A DNA stretch of 64,000 nucleotides from Streptomyces sp. TLI_146 (GTDB lineage Bacteria > Actinomycetota > Actinomycetes > Streptomycetales > Streptomycetaceae): contig NZ_PJMX01000001.1 in NCBI RefSeq assembly GCF_002846415.1, forward strand, positions 8,618,001 through 8,682,000, given 5' to 3'. A program made the position numbers and the translations under genes. The notes beneath the pieces are model-generated. The model did not search any database and was not told the origin of the DNA. It saw nothing but the letters and a program-made list of their open reading frames with translations. Positions 26,950-36,043 of the stretch are shown here, piece after piece (position 1 is the first letter of the stretch; each line of letters begins with the position of its first letter).

Positions 26950-27180
26950 CTCGCCTCACCTGCCGGGGGTGAGGTCCGACGCGGTCCGCCAGGGGGGAGC
27001 GGGCCTCGTACGCTGCCAGCATCAGCGCGAGCACGAGCATGCCTGTCCACAAGGACGGCAGAAGGACCAGAACGCGGCGGTCACCGCTGCGGCGACCCGC
27101 AGGACATCGGCGTGCCGCCTGATCCACGCCCGTGCCCCTCCTCGGTCAGGCGCTGCCCGGCGCTGGCGACGATTCGGCCG
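26950..27180 (-). pseudogene. possible C-terminal remnant of a membrane protein
   Basis: Across a frame change on the minus strand one can read RAWIRRHADVLRVAAAVTA and then VLVLLPSLWTGMLVLALMLA followed by AYEARSPLAD. This resembles the terminal helix of small streptomycete membrane proteins that end in a WIRRH...VVEFL-like segment. The upstream portion is not recognisable. The rest of 26889-27420 holds no gene I can support. Confidence 0.35.
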
Positions 27181-27420
27181 CAAGCACGGGCGCCGCGCAC
27201 GACGGGGCGGCGCGGGGCCATGGGCAGCCCGTCCCGAGCCGATGAGGTATGGCCCCCAAGGCCAGGGCCGTGCCGCACCACAGGAGTCCCCCGCCCCGGC
27301 CGCGCGGGATGGCGGGCCACCCCCGCCCCGGCCGCGCCTGCGGCCTTCACCTGTGACGGGTGAGGCGAAGCGGAGCACGGCGCGGCTGGATGGAGTGCCA
27401 CCACGTCGAAGGGAGTGGCC

Positions 27421-27975
27421 ATGGCCGGGATCGGGCCGGTTCAACTGCTGACGGTCGCGTTCGGGCCGGAGGCGAAGTTCGAGGGATGGATCGTCGACGA
27501 GCTCGCGGAGCTGGAGCGCACCGGGCAGATCCGTGTGCTGGACCTGCTGTTCGTGCAGAAGGAGAGTGACAACACCCTGGTCATCGCGGAGCACCAGGCG
27601 CAGGACATGGGCCAGACCGTGGCCGCGCTGCTCGGTATCTCGCGGGACACGCTGCGTGCGGCCGAGGAGACGTTCCCCTCCCTGTCCGAAGGCAATGCCT
27701 TCGGCCTGACCCTGCACGAGATCCGGGACCTGGCCCGCGCACTCGACCCGGGCACCGCGGCCGGCTTCGTGTTGCTCGAACACACCTGGGCCAAGGAGTT
27801 GCGGCGGGCGGTCCGCGAAGCCGGTGGCGTCCCCGTCGCGGAGGGCTTCCTCACCCAGGAGGTTCTGGAGTCGGTGGTCGCGGAGATCGCCGCCAGCGTG
27901 CGGCGCCTTGAGGAGGGCGCCGTGCGAGACAGCCGGGAGGAACGGAAACCCGGCCGGAAATCCGGGAGGTTCTGA
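27421..27975 (+). CDS. DUF6325-like protein
   Basis: A 184-residue soluble protein. The N-terminal 90 residues (GPVQLLTVAFGPEAKFEGWI, DELAELERTGQIRVLDLLFV) form an alpha/beta unit seen in the actinobacterial DUF6325 family, with a second half TAAGFVLLEHTWAKELRRAV that packs like a paired domain. A central linker carries ALLGISRDTLRAAEE. Function unknown; genes of this type usually neighbour DUF1269 or SHOCT membrane proteins. AAGGGAG five bases before the ATG fixes the start. The stop overlaps the next ATG by one base, so the two proteins are coupled and may form a complex. Confidence 0.75.
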   Translation: MAGIGPVQLLTVAFGPEAKFEGWIVDELAELERTGQIRVLDLLFVQKESDNTLVIAEHQAQDMGQTVAALLGISRDTLRAAEETFPSLSEGNAFGLTLHEIRDLARALDPGTAAGFVLLEHTWAKELRRAVREAGGVPVAEGFLTQEVLESVVAEIAASVRRLEEGAVRDSREERKPGRKSGRF

Positions 27976-28457
27976 TGACCGATCTCGTCGTGCTCGGCTT
28001 CACCGACAAGGACAAAGCCGAGGCCGTGCTGCGCCTGTCCCGGGAGCTGTCCAAGCAAGAGCTGTTGGACTTGGAGGACGCTGCACTCGCCTGGCGCACC
28101 CAGGACGGGAAGATCCATGTACGGCAGTCCTTCAGCCTCACCGCCAGTGGTGCGGCCGGAGGCGCCCTGTGGGGCACGTTGTTCGGTCTGTTGTTCCTGA
28201 TGCCCGCGTTCGGCGCCGCCGTCGGCGCGGCCACCGGAGCGGTGGCGGGAAAGCTCACGGACGTCGGGATCAACGACGCGTTCATCAAGGAGATCGCGGG
28301 AACGCTGGAGCCGGGCCGCGCAGCGGTCTTCGCGCTCGTCCGGCGCTCCACCCCGGACCGGGTTCGCGAGGCACTGCGTCCGTTCGCGCCCACCGTCCTG
28401 CGCACGTCCCTGACCAAGCAGCGCGAGGAGGAGCTCGTCACGGCCCTTCAGGGATGA
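27975..28457 (+). CDS. DUF1269-family membrane protein
   Basis: A 160-residue protein: an N-terminal ferredoxin-like half (LVVLGFTDKDKAEAVLRLSR, IHVRQSFSLTASG), a Gly/Ala-rich hydrophobic pair (GGALWGTLFGLLFLMPAFGA, AVGAATGAVAGKLTDVGIND) and a C-terminal alpha/beta half with RAAVFALVRRSTPDRVREAL. This matches DUF1269, whose members are thought to sit at the membrane in stress contexts without a proven activity. ATG overlaps the previous stop (TGATG). The following regulator gene is separated by a strong hairpin. Confidence 0.85.
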   Translation: MTDLVVLGFTDKDKAEAVLRLSRELSKQELLDLEDAALAWRTQDGKIHVRQSFSLTASGAAGGALWGTLFGLLFLMPAFGAAVGAATGAVAGKLTDVGINDAFIKEIAGTLEPGRAAVFALVRRSTPDRVREALRPFAPTVLRTSLTKQREEELVTALQG

Positions 28458-28468
28458 ACCGCTGAATA

Positions 28469-28516
28469 CCGGAGCAAGTTCACCCGGGTGATACCGGCCC
28501 GTACCCGGTGCTCCGG
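28469..28516. terminator. long stem-loop between DUF1269 and LuxR genes
   Basis: CCGGAGCA (28469-28476) pairs perfectly with TGCTCCGG (28509-28516); within the loop CCGGGT/ACCCGG-type segments can also pair. It follows the DUF1269 stop by 11 bases and precedes the LuxR start by about 60, so it probably terminates the upstream pair; it could also act in the regulator's leader. Confidence 0.55.
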
Positions 28517-28579
28517 CCTCGGGCGTGGGCCAGACTCGTCTGACATGCACCAGGCACCTCTCAGAGCGAGGTGACAGCG

Positions 28580-30985
28580 ATGGATGAGCGGACGAGGCAA
28601 CGGCAGCCGCCGGAGACACGCGCCACCACCCGGGCGGCTGCCCTGCCGCCCCGGGTGGGGGTGCCGGTTGTGCCGACATGGCTTGTGCCGCGGCCCCGGC
28701 TGACGGCGCGTCTCTCGCGGGGCGTGCTCGGACCGCTGACCGTGGTTGTCGCCCCCGTCGGCGCCGGGAAGTCCGCCCTGGCCATGGAGTGGGCCGCCAC
28801 GCGCCGTGCCCCGGGTCCGGTCGCCTGGGTTGCCTGCGACGGCTCGGAGGAACAGGCCGATGTCTTCTGGTCCCGGGTTCTGACAGCCCTGGGCGAAGCG
28901 GGTGTCGACCTGCCGGCGCCCGCGAATGTGCTGCGACCCGAGCCGCCCGCGCCGACGGGTTCCGCGGGCTCGGGTCCTCTCGCCACGGCGGCCGAGCGGC
29001 CCCTCCTGGTCGCTGCACTCGCCGCCGGCCTGGCCGCACGCAAGGACCCCGTCGTCCTCGTACTGGACGACTTCCAGCCGGACACGGGGTCACCGGTCGC
29101 GCGAGGCATGGCGAGTCTGCTGCGGCACGCAGCTCCCGCCCTGCGACTGGTCGTCGTCTCGCGCCGTGATCCACCGCTGCACCTGCACCGCTACCGGCTG
29201 GCGGGCGAACTCGCCGAACTGCGCACCGCCGACCTCGCCTTCGATGACCGGGAGACGGCCTCCCTGCTCGCACAGCACGGCGTCGCGGTCGCGAGGCCCG
29301 TGGTCAGCGCGCTGCGCACGCGGGCCGACGGATGGGCGGCTGGGCTGCGGCTGGCGGCCATGTCCATGCAAGGCCACCCCCATCCGGAAAAGTTCGTCGC
29401 GCAGTTCACCGGCCACGATGAAGCGGTCGTCAGCTATCTCGTCGAGGAGGTCCTGGACGGCCGGCCCCCGGCCCTGCGCCGGCTGCTCCTGACGACCAGC
29501 GTCCTGGAGCACCTGAACGCCGAACTGGCCACCGCGCTCGCGGGCAAGGAGGCCGCAGCGCACTTCGCGGCGCTGGTCGGGCAGAACTCCTTCCTCCAGT
29601 CCGCCGGGCACGGCTGGTACCGGTGCCATCAGATGTTCGCCGACGTCCTGCGGGTGCGGCTGCGGCACGAGACGCCCGGCCTGGTGGCGGAACTGCACGC
29701 TCGCGCGGCCGCTTGGCTGGGCGAGCACGGACTCCTCGCGGAGGCGGTGCGGCACGCGTTGGCGGCGGGCGACTGCGGCTACGCCAACCGGCTCGTCGTG
29801 CAGCAGCTGGCGATCGGGCAGGTGCTCGCCCTCACTGACGCGCGACTGCCGGGTGACCTGGTCCGGCGCACGCCCGCCGGCGAGCTGGGGATGCCCCGGC
29901 AGTTTCTCGATCCCGAGTCCGCCCTCGTCGCCGCGGCGGCCGCTCTGCACCGCGGCGAGCGGCCGGTGTGCGCGCAAGCGCTGCGGCTGGCGGACGAGCT
30001 GACCGGGGAGCTGCCCCGGGACGAGGCCGACCGGATGATCCGGTGCCGACTGATGCATGCCGTGGTCCGCATGGCGAAGGAGCGTTGCTGGGACCCGCAG
30101 GCGGCGCGGATCGCGGCGGCCGATGCCGAGGCTTTGTTCGCCCAGGTGCCGAGCGGTCTGCTGGCGGACCGTCCCGAGCTGAAGGCACTGGCACTGCTCA
30201 TCCGCGGCCACGCCGAGCTGCGGGAGGGCAGCCTCAAAGCGGCGCAGGCCCTGCTGGGCGCAGGGCTGAAGGCGTCCGGGGCCGTCCGCAACGGTGCCCT
30301 GCGCCGCGACTGCCTCATCGAGCTCGCACTGCTGGAAGTGCTGCGCGGGAAGTTCCAGACCGCGGACGAACTCGCGGGGCACGCCGGGCGTCCACCGCTG
30401 CCGCCCTGCACGCCCGAGGATCCGACGCCGGCCGCCCTGCACCTGGTCCGAGCCTGGGTCGCCATGACGCGATGCGCATCGGTGCGGGCCCGTGGTGAAC
30501 TGGCCCGGACCCAGGCCGCGTTACGGAACGCGCCCGACCCCTTCCTCGCCGGGGTCGGCTCGCTCGTGGCCCGGCTCGTTACGATGGCGGAGAGCGGGAC
30601 ACCTGTGTCCGCGGCGCCGCCGGACTGGCTCGGGGACTGCCCTGACTGGCTCGCCGAGGGACTGCGCCAGCCGGTGCGCCAAGCCTGCGCCCTCTCGCTC
30701 GCCGCGGCGCGGGCCCATACGCTCCGAGGGCAGTGCGCGCCCGGTCAACCGGGCGGGCCGGACCAGGGGCCGGGCAGCCGCCGCCCGCCGGCCGAGTCGC
30801 TCAGCGCGCGGGAACACGACGTACTGCGCCGGCTGGCCCAGACGATGACGACGCAGGAGATCGCCGCCGAGCTATATCTGTCGGTCAACACCGTCAAGAC
30901 GCACCTCAAGAGTGTCTACCGCAAACTCGCCGTGACCCGGCGGTCGGCCGCGGTACGGCGAGCCCGCGAACTCGAACTGCTGTGA
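28580..30985 (+). CDS. MalT/LAL-type LuxR-family transcriptional regulator
   Basis: An 801-residue STAND regulator. Walker A is APVGAGKS at residues 58-65, Walker B is VVLVLDDFQ near residue 155, followed by ARC-type sensor motifs (LVVVSRRDPPLHLHRYRLAG). Helical, TPR-like repeats span the middle. The C-terminal ~60 residues are a LuxR helix-turn-helix (SLSAREHDVLRRLAQTMTTQ, EIAAELYLSVNTVKTHLKSV). An inducer is expected to release ADP-locked monomers so they oligomerise on DNA. ATG 28580 is preferred over GTG 28571. Target unknown. A short LuxR relative converges on it, and a partial copy of its middle is found near 38.7 kb. Confidence 0.9.
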   Translation: MDERTRQRQPPETRATTRAAALPPRVGVPVVPTWLVPRPRLTARLSRGVLGPLTVVVAPVGAGKSALAMEWAATRRAPGPVAWVACDGSEEQADVFWSRVLTALGEAGVDLPAPANVLRPEPPAPTGSAGSGPLATAAERPLLVAALAAGLAARKDPVVLVLDDFQPDTGSPVARGMASLLRHAAPALRLVVVSRRDPPLHLHRYRLAGELAELRTADLAFDDRETASLLAQHGVAVARPVVSALRTRADGWAAGLRLAAMSMQGHPHPEKFVAQFTGHDEAVVSYLVEEVLDGRPPALRRLLLTTSVLEHLNAELATALAGKEAAAHFAALVGQNSFLQSAGHGWYRCHQMFADVLRVRLRHETPGLVAELHARAAAWLGEHGLLAEAVRHALAAGDCGYANRLVVQQLAIGQVLALTDARLPGDLVRRTPAGELGMPRQFLDPESALVAAAAALHRGERPVCAQALRLADELTGELPRDEADRMIRCRLMHAVVRMAKERCWDPQAARIAAADAEALFAQVPSGLLADRPELKALALLIRGHAELREGSLKAAQALLGAGLKASGAVRNGALRRDCLIELALLEVLRGKFQTADELAGHAGRPPLPPCTPEDPTPAALHLVRAWVAMTRCASVRARGELARTQAALRNAPDPFLAGVGSLVARLVTMAESGTPVSAAPPDWLGDCPDWLAEGLRQPVRQACALSLAAARAHTLRGQCAPGQPGGPDQGPGSRRPPAESLSAREHDVLRRLAQTMTTQEIAAELYLSVNTVKTHLKSVYRKLAVTRRSAAVRRARELELL

Positions 30986-31011
30986 GGGTTCTCCTGCGTT
31001 CCTCGGGGCCG

Positions 31012-31497
31012 TCACAGGAGCCGTAGCTGCCTGGCCCGATCGACGGCCGCGGTGCGCGAGGACACCCCGAGCTTTCGGTAGACGGCACGTGTATGACTCT
31101 TCACCGTGTTGTGCGAGATGAACAGGTCCGCCCCCACCTGTCGCAGGGGCACGTCGTCTTGGAGTCTCAGGAGCACCATGTGCTCACGCTCCGTCAAGGG
31201 CTCGGTCCACGCCAAGGCGTCCGGGCAGCCCCGACCGTCCTGAGGCACAGTGGCCAGCACTGTCGATGCCTGGTCCACCAGAGCACCCGCGCTGCGAGGA
31301 TCGCCCAACGCGACCGCGATCTCCACGAGCGTGTCGGCGACCCACCCCAGACAGGCCGCCACCACCAGGTCCGCCTCGGACGCGTCACGCCCCAGTGCGG
31401 CACGCAGCCGCCCGTGCAGCACGGACACCCGTCGGGCGCCCGGACCACGACAGATGGCCTTGCCACGTTTGTGCTCGGCGCGCACCACCATGGGCAC
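31012..31497 (-). CDS. short LuxR-type DNA-binding protein, MalT-like relic
   Basis: About 161 residues ending in a LuxR helix-turn-helix (EPLTEREHMVLLRLQDDVPL, then GADLFISHNTVKSHTRAVYR and KLGVSSRTAAVDRARQLRLL). The part before it (VLHGRLRAALGRDASEADLV, AACLGWVADTLVEIAVALGD) resembles the last TPR-like helices of MalT-type regulators; the ATPase is missing. GTG 31497, eight bases after GGAGG, is the best start (ATG 31491 is next). It may be a free-standing DNA-binding protein competing with the full-length neighbour, or a truncated regulator whose 5' part was lost. Confidence 0.7.
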   Translation of the reverse strand: MPMVVRAEHKRGKAICRGPGARRVSVLHGRLRAALGRDASEADLVVAACLGWVADTLVEIAVALGDPRSAGALVDQASTVLATVPQDGRGCPDALAWTEPLTEREHMVLLRLQDDVPLRQVGADLFISHNTVKSHTRAVYRKLGVSSRTAAVDRARQLRLL

Positions 31498-31753
31498 ACC
31501 ACTCACCTCCTCGGTGACAGGCGGCTCACACCGACAGTGCGGGCTGAATCCCGGTACCGGAAGGCATCCATCGGCCTTTTGCCCCCCGGCCCGAAGAACA
31601 CCTTTCTCCGTCTTTCCCGGTTGGGAGCGGTCGCTGTCACTGGGCCTCCCGGCCCCCCGGCTGGCGTACATCACATGCGTGTGACAACACCGGCGAAGGC
31701 GCCGACAGACCCCACTTCTGACTCAGGACGCCGAGATAGCAGCGGGCACGCAG

Positions 31754-32638
31754 TGAGCTCTTTTCATCCTGATGTTGAGGCGTGGTGAAGGACGATGACG
31801 GCCTTGACGATGTCGGTGATCCTGCTCGTGCTGCAGCGGAGTTTCCGTAGCAGGCGCCAGCCCTTGAGGACGGCTATGGCCTGCTCGCCGAGGCAGCGGA
31901 TCTTGGCGTGGGTGCTGTTGTGCCGGCGTTGCCCTCGCTTGAGTCGACGGCCGCGACAGGGCACCCTGACCTGGCGGCCGGCACCCTGGTAGGCCTTGTC
32001 GGCCCAGCACTTGATGTCGGCGTCGGCGAGTGCGTCGGTGATCCCGTGGTGTCGGGCGGCGGTCAGGTCGTGAGTCGAGCCGGGCAGCGCGGGCGAGGCC
32101 CACAGCAGCCGCCCGAACGGGTCGGTGATGACCTGGACGTTCATCCCGTGACGCTTATGCTTCCCGGAGTAGTACGGGGTGTCGGCGGCTATCCGGTCGA
32201 TCGGCAGCAGCGTGCCATCGAGGATCACGAACGCCTTCGTCCGTGGTCTTCATCGCCTCGCTCAGGGGCAGCGCGAGAGCGGCCAGGACGTCGACGGCCT
32301 CTCGTATGCAGCGGTAGACCGTCGCGACGCCGATGCGGAACCCGGCGGCGAGCCGTGCGTAGGTGTCGCCGCATCTCAAGTGAGCCAGGGAGAGGAGGGA
32401 TTGACGCGCGGCGGGCAGGCGCCGCCATCGCGTCCCGATCTCGCGTTGCCGGGTGCGGAGCCGCTCTGTCAGGAACCTCAGGGTGCGGCTGGACAGATCG
32501 ATCGACGACGGGTGGACAAGCACGCGAAGCTCCTGGCAGACACGGGTGATCTTGGTCGAGAACCCGTCTACCAGGAGCTTCATCACGTCGTACAGCAGGT
32601 CAACTCGTTGGTCTCACCAACAGGTTGGAAAGAGCTCA
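31754..32638 (-). mobile_element. IS5-type insertion sequence with both terminal inverted repeats
   Basis: The ends are imperfect inverted repeats: 31754-31781 starts TGAGCTCTTTTCATCCTGAT and the reverse complement of 32611-32638 starts TGAGCTCTTTCCAACCTGTT; I count 23 matches in 28. The ~885-bp element contains a single minus-strand transposase split by a frameshift. No convincing target-site duplication is visible at the borders (left flank ...CGCAG, right flank AGGTC...). Confidence 0.8.
31764..32586 (-). pseudogene. IS5-type DDE transposase in two frames
   Basis: The 5' frame (32586 down to ~32240) encodes a helix-turn-helix N-terminus (LLSLAHLRCGDTYARLAAGF, RIGVATVYRCIREAVDVL). After KTTDE the frame changes, and the 3' frame continues with the DDE domain: VILDGTLLPIDRIAADTPYY with the first Asp, ALPGSTHDLTAARHHGITDA, then CWADKAYQGAG with the second Asp and IAVLKGWRLLRKLRC near the Glu. 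A one-base insertion around 32238-32245 separates them. Some IS5 relatives make the full protein by programmed -1 shifting; no slippery heptamer is obvious here, so a disabling mutation is more likely. Confidence 0.75.
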
Positions 32639-32909
32639 AGGTCAAGACGGCCAAGCAGCAGGCGCGAACCAAGCACTGATGCCGTGTGAGGCTCCTACCG
32701 GCCGAGCGGGTGGCGGGGCGCTCCGCTCCGGTGAGGATGCGGGCGGTCCTGCGGCCGGGCGGTAGCCGGGGCAGTCGATGTAAGTGGTTTCTGAGGCATA
32801 TCGAGACTTCGTGGGAATCCGGCCACGGGGCGGTACGCGAGGCATTACGGTGAGTGCTCGCCCCTGCCTCTTGGGGATGGCGGGGGGAGTCGACGGGCGG
32901 GGGACGCTG

Positions 32910-33269
32910 ATGTCAGCGAGGCCGGTTGTGCGTATGCCTCTGGATTGCGGTGGATCGATCCTCGTGCAGGCGGATCCCGTCGAGGTGTCGGCCGGGCCGG
33001 TCATGGCCGGACGGGTCTCGGAGGCGATACGTGATCTGCCGCAGAGTCTGGAGAGCGTCATCGGCCCCGTCGCGGGTATGGCGCGGGCGGTGCTGGATGA
33101 GTTCCGGCGGGTGCGGCCCGACGGCGTCGAGGTGGAGTTCGGCGTCGACCTGGCAGCGCAGGCGGGGGCCGTGATCGCGAAGAGCGAGGCGGCCTGTCAT
33201 CTGAAGGTGACCGTGACCTGGAACGCTGCCGCTAGCGCCGTCGCTGACAGTGGTGAGAGCGCGAACTGA
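32910..33269 (+). CDS. Trypco1-like (trypsin co-occurring) protein
   Basis: A 119-residue beta-rich protein: RPVVRMPLDCGGSILVQADP, then a helical stretch SLESVIGPVAGMARAVLDEF and the strands GVEVEFGVDLAAQAGAVIAK, CHLKVTVTWN. The pattern (strand with G-G-x-I-L-V, long helix, P-x-x-V-x-V-x-F-G-V-x-L) is that of the CU044_2847/Trypco1 family, which occurs next to trypsin-like proteases in predicted conflict systems. ATG 32910 has GGGGGA five bases upstream and starts where the family usually starts. The next gene, a trypsin-STAND protein, begins one or two bases after its stop, so they form one operon. Confidence 0.75.
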   Translation: MSARPVVRMPLDCGGSILVQADPVEVSAGPVMAGRVSEAIRDLPQSLESVIGPVAGMARAVLDEFRRVRPDGVEVEFGVDLAAQAGAVIAKSEAACHLKVTVTWNAAASAVADSGESAN

Positions 33270-33270
33270 C

Positions 33271-35838
33271 ATGGAGTCCCTGGTCACGTCATCGGCGGAT
33301 GGGGATCCCGTCGCGGCGAAGCCCTCGGAGCTCGGCGGTCCGGCCGCCGCGGTGGCACAGATCCTCACCGGCGCGGGCGTGGCGGCCGGGGCGGGTTTCC
33401 TCGTGCCGGGCGGGGTGGTGGTCACCTGTGCCCATGTCGTGCGTGACGCGGGCCGTGGCCCTGGTGACGAGGTGGAGGTGCGTTTTCCTCAGGCGACGGG
33501 GGCTCCGAAGGCCCGGGGAAGAGTGCTCACCGGGCCGTGGCGCCGGCCGGAGGCTGAGGACACGGCTGTCATCCAGCTCGACCAGGCCCCGCCCTTCGTG
33601 CCCGAACTACTGGTAGGGCTCGCTCATGGAGCGAAGGGTCGGCCCGCGTGGTCGTTCGGGTTTCCCAGCTCGACGTTCGACGGCGGTCACGAGGGCACGG
33701 CGACGGCGGGCGGACCGCTGCGTGTCCTGGACCACTGGGTGCTGCAACTGCACGACGCGAACACCGTGGCGCGCGGATTCAGCGGTGCACCGGTCGTGGA
33801 CACCCAGACCGGCCTGGTGATCGGGATGGTGACGTCCCTGCCGGGTGCCGATCCGCACCAACGGGGCCTGAACACCGCCTACGCGACGCCCGGCGAGATC
33901 CTGCGCGAGGTCTGGCCCGGGCTGAAGCCACTGGATGTCTGCCCGTACCAGGACTTCCGAGCTTTCACGTACGAGAGAGCGAGATGGTTTCACGGGCGTG
34001 ACCGGGCGAAGGAACAACTGCTGCGTCACCTGGTGGGCAGGCGGCACGGGGTGTTGCTGCAGGGCCCTTCCGGGTCCGGCAAGTCCTCCCTGGTCCAGGC
34101 AGGTGTGCTGCCCGAACTGCCCTCTGGCTGGCGGTCGGTGGTCGCGCGTCCCGCACGCGGCCTCGGGGCCGATCTGGAGCGCGCGGGCCTGCCGGGAGCC
34201 GCCGGTGGAGGGATCCTGGCGTCGGCCCAGAGGTTTCTCGCGGAGTCCAGCGGCACCGAACATCTGCTGCTCGTGATCGACCAGTTCGAGGAGTTGCTCA
34301 CCTCCCCGGGCCCAGGTCACGGCTCAGCAGTGCCGGACGAAGACCTCCTCGTGCTGCGCCAGCTCACCGAGGTCGTCGAGTCCTGTGCCGCCGTCACCGT
34401 ACTGCTCGTCATGCGGAACGACTTCTACCCGAGTCTGGCCGATCGGGCACCGAAACTGCTGCAGGCCGTGCACCCCGTCGTCGATCTGCCGCCGACGCTG
34501 ACGTCCGGAGAGTTGCACGACATCATCACCAAGCCCGCAGCGGACGCCGCTCTGCGCTTCGAGGAGGGGCTGCCGCAGACGATTCTCACGGAGGTCCTGG
34601 CCAGCGGCCGGTACGACACGGACCCCGACGAGGTCCGCGCCACCGTACTTCCGTTGCTGGAGAAGACCTTGACCCTGGTGTGGGAGAACCGCGCCGACAA
34701 CCTTCTGACGTGTGACGCCTATGCGAAGGTCGGCAGGTTCGGCGGCAGCCTGGCCCAGTGGCAGGACGCCGTCCTGGGCCAGTTGGACGAGCGGCACAGA
34801 TCGGTGGCCCGGCGCGTCCTCGCTCTCTTGGTGCGCCATGACCAGAGCGGAAAGAGTCTGGATACGCGCAGACAGCGCAGTGTGGCAGCGCTTCGCACGC
34901 TGGCCTGCGGCCCCGCTGTCGACAGGGCGGCGGTGGACCGGGTGCTGACGGTCCTGGCCGACGAGCGGATCATCACCGTCCGCTCGTCGGACGAATCCGG
35001 TGGGACGGGTCCTCCCACGGCCGAGCTCGTTCATGACCTCCTCATCGACAAATGGCCCGAGCTGCGTCAGTGGGCAGCCGCCTACGCCGAGTTCGACACG
35101 TGGCTGGATCACGCGCTGGAGCGGGCCGGGCGGTGGGAGGGCTCCGGGAAAGGGGGTGACCTCTTGCAGGGAACCGATCTGGAGCTCGGACGGCGTTGGC
35201 GCGCTGAGTTCGGACTGCCCGCGCCGGCGGAGGATTTCCTGAGCCGCAGCGAACGCCGTCGGCGCTGGCGCCGCATTGAGGTCGCGGCTGTGGGGATGTC
35301 TGCCGTGTGCGTTGCCGCTCTCGCGGCCACGGGAGTGATCAACGTGGGTGCCGGAGGTGGCACGGGGCGGTCGGGGAGCCCCGCAGCGTCGGCGAGCGCC
35401 TATCCCGGGACCGACGGTGGTGCCAGGACTCTGCTGACAAAGGCCGGTACGGGGGCCGACGCGGGTCTGGTGGAGGCACTGCGACCCAGGCACGAGGACT
35501 ACGGGGCCGTCTTCCGGCCGGGCTTGGCCGAACGGGCCGAGCGGTACTACCAGGCCTCTACGCCCTGGCCGACCGGGCCCTGGGCCAAACCCCAGCAAAC
35601 GGTTCTGCAGATGTGGAAGGCCACCAGCGAGGAAATTCAGGCCGGGACGGCGCCGGCCCTGAAGTACTTTCCGGGCGGCTATGCGAGGCTCAAGGACGGC
35701 TTCAGGCCAGGGCTGGTCATCTACCGCTGGAAGTACACGGAGCCCGGTGAGCCCTACGGTATGGCCTTCGACGGTCTGGTCTTCGTCAACGGCCACTGGG
35801 CGCTGTTCCCCAAGCCGTGGCTTGCGCTGGGTCCGTGA
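33271..35838 (+). CDS. trypsin-like protease fused to an nSTAND1-type NTPase with a transmembrane C-terminus
   Basis: An 855-residue fusion. Residues 25-215 are a trypsin-like domain with the full triad: His55 (VVTCAHVV), Asp97 (EDTAVIQL), Ser171 (ARGFSGAPVV). Residues 235-600 are a STAND ATPase of the nSTAND1 type: FHGRDRAKEQLL, Walker A GPSGSGKSS at 264-272, Walker B LLLVIDQFEELL at 332-343, and LVHDLLIDKWPELRQW marking its winged-helix end. WD40 repeats usually follow this module; instead there is a transmembrane helix at about 670-692 and a ~150-residue outside-facing domain of unknown type. The start is ATG 33271, with GTG 33253 possible. Architecture suggests signal-triggered oligomerisation that activates proteolysis at the membrane. 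Confidence 0.85.
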   Translation: MESLVTSSADGDPVAAKPSELGGPAAAVAQILTGAGVAAGAGFLVPGGVVVTCAHVVRDAGRGPGDEVEVRFPQATGAPKARGRVLTGPWRRPEAEDTAVIQLDQAPPFVPELLVGLAHGAKGRPAWSFGFPSSTFDGGHEGTATAGGPLRVLDHWVLQLHDANTVARGFSGAPVVDTQTGLVIGMVTSLPGADPHQRGLNTAYATPGEILREVWPGLKPLDVCPYQDFRAFTYERARWFHGRDRAKEQLLRHLVGRRHGVLLQGPSGSGKSSLVQAGVLPELPSGWRSVVARPARGLGADLERAGLPGAAGGGILASAQRFLAESSGTEHLLLVIDQFEELLTSPGPGHGSAVPDEDLLVLRQLTEVVESCAAVTVLLVMRNDFYPSLADRAPKLLQAVHPVVDLPPTLTSGELHDIITKPAADAALRFEEGLPQTILTEVLASGRYDTDPDEVRATVLPLLEKTLTLVWENRADNLLTCDAYAKVGRFGGSLAQWQDAVLGQLDERHRSVARRVLALLVRHDQSGKSLDTRRQRSVAALRTLACGPAVDRAAVDRVLTVLADERIITVRSSDESGGTGPPTAELVHDLLIDKWPELRQWAAAYAEFDTWLDHALERAGRWEGSGKGGDLLQGTDLELGRRWRAEFGLPAPAEDFLSRSERRRRWRRIEVAAVGMSAVCVAALAATGVINVGAGGGTGRSGSPAASASAYPGTDGGARTLLTKAGTGADAGLVEALRPRHEDYGAVFRPGLAERAERYYQASTPWPTGPWAKPQQTVLQMWKATSEEIQAGTAPALKYFPGGYARLKDGFRPGLVIYRWKYTEPGEPYGMAFDGLVFVNGHWALFPKPWLALGP

Positions 35839-35889
35839 GAGGCGGGGCCCGGTTGCGGTGGTCCTGTCGTTCGATCAGTTTGCACCTTG

Positions 35890-35964
35890 ATGGGCGTCAC
35901 CGTGCTCGGCTACAAGGACCAGCTCGTCGAGATCGAGGCCGTAGCCGCGGTGCTCGACTCTTGA
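35890..35964 (+). pseudogene. RidA-family 3' fragment
   Basis: Twenty-four codons, MGVTVLGYKDQLVEIEAVAA and a few more, match the last strand of RidA/YjgF imine deaminases (VxxLxxPDxLVEIEAxAAV). Nothing of the remaining ~105 residues is upstream, where the trypsin-STAND gene ends. Too short for certainty but the ending is distinctive. Confidence 0.45.
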
Positions 35965-36043
35965 GGTCCAGACGCAGCACGGCGCCTGAGCAGTGGACAT
36001 GTCTTGTTGTCACCTTCGCCGGATTTTGTGCGGTGGACGGGCC

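Noticed and set aside
27441..30442. Minus-strand frames of 610 and 450 codons across DUF6325, DUF1269 and LuxR genes
   Set aside because: Shadows of three well-supported plus-strand genes; no coherent domain.
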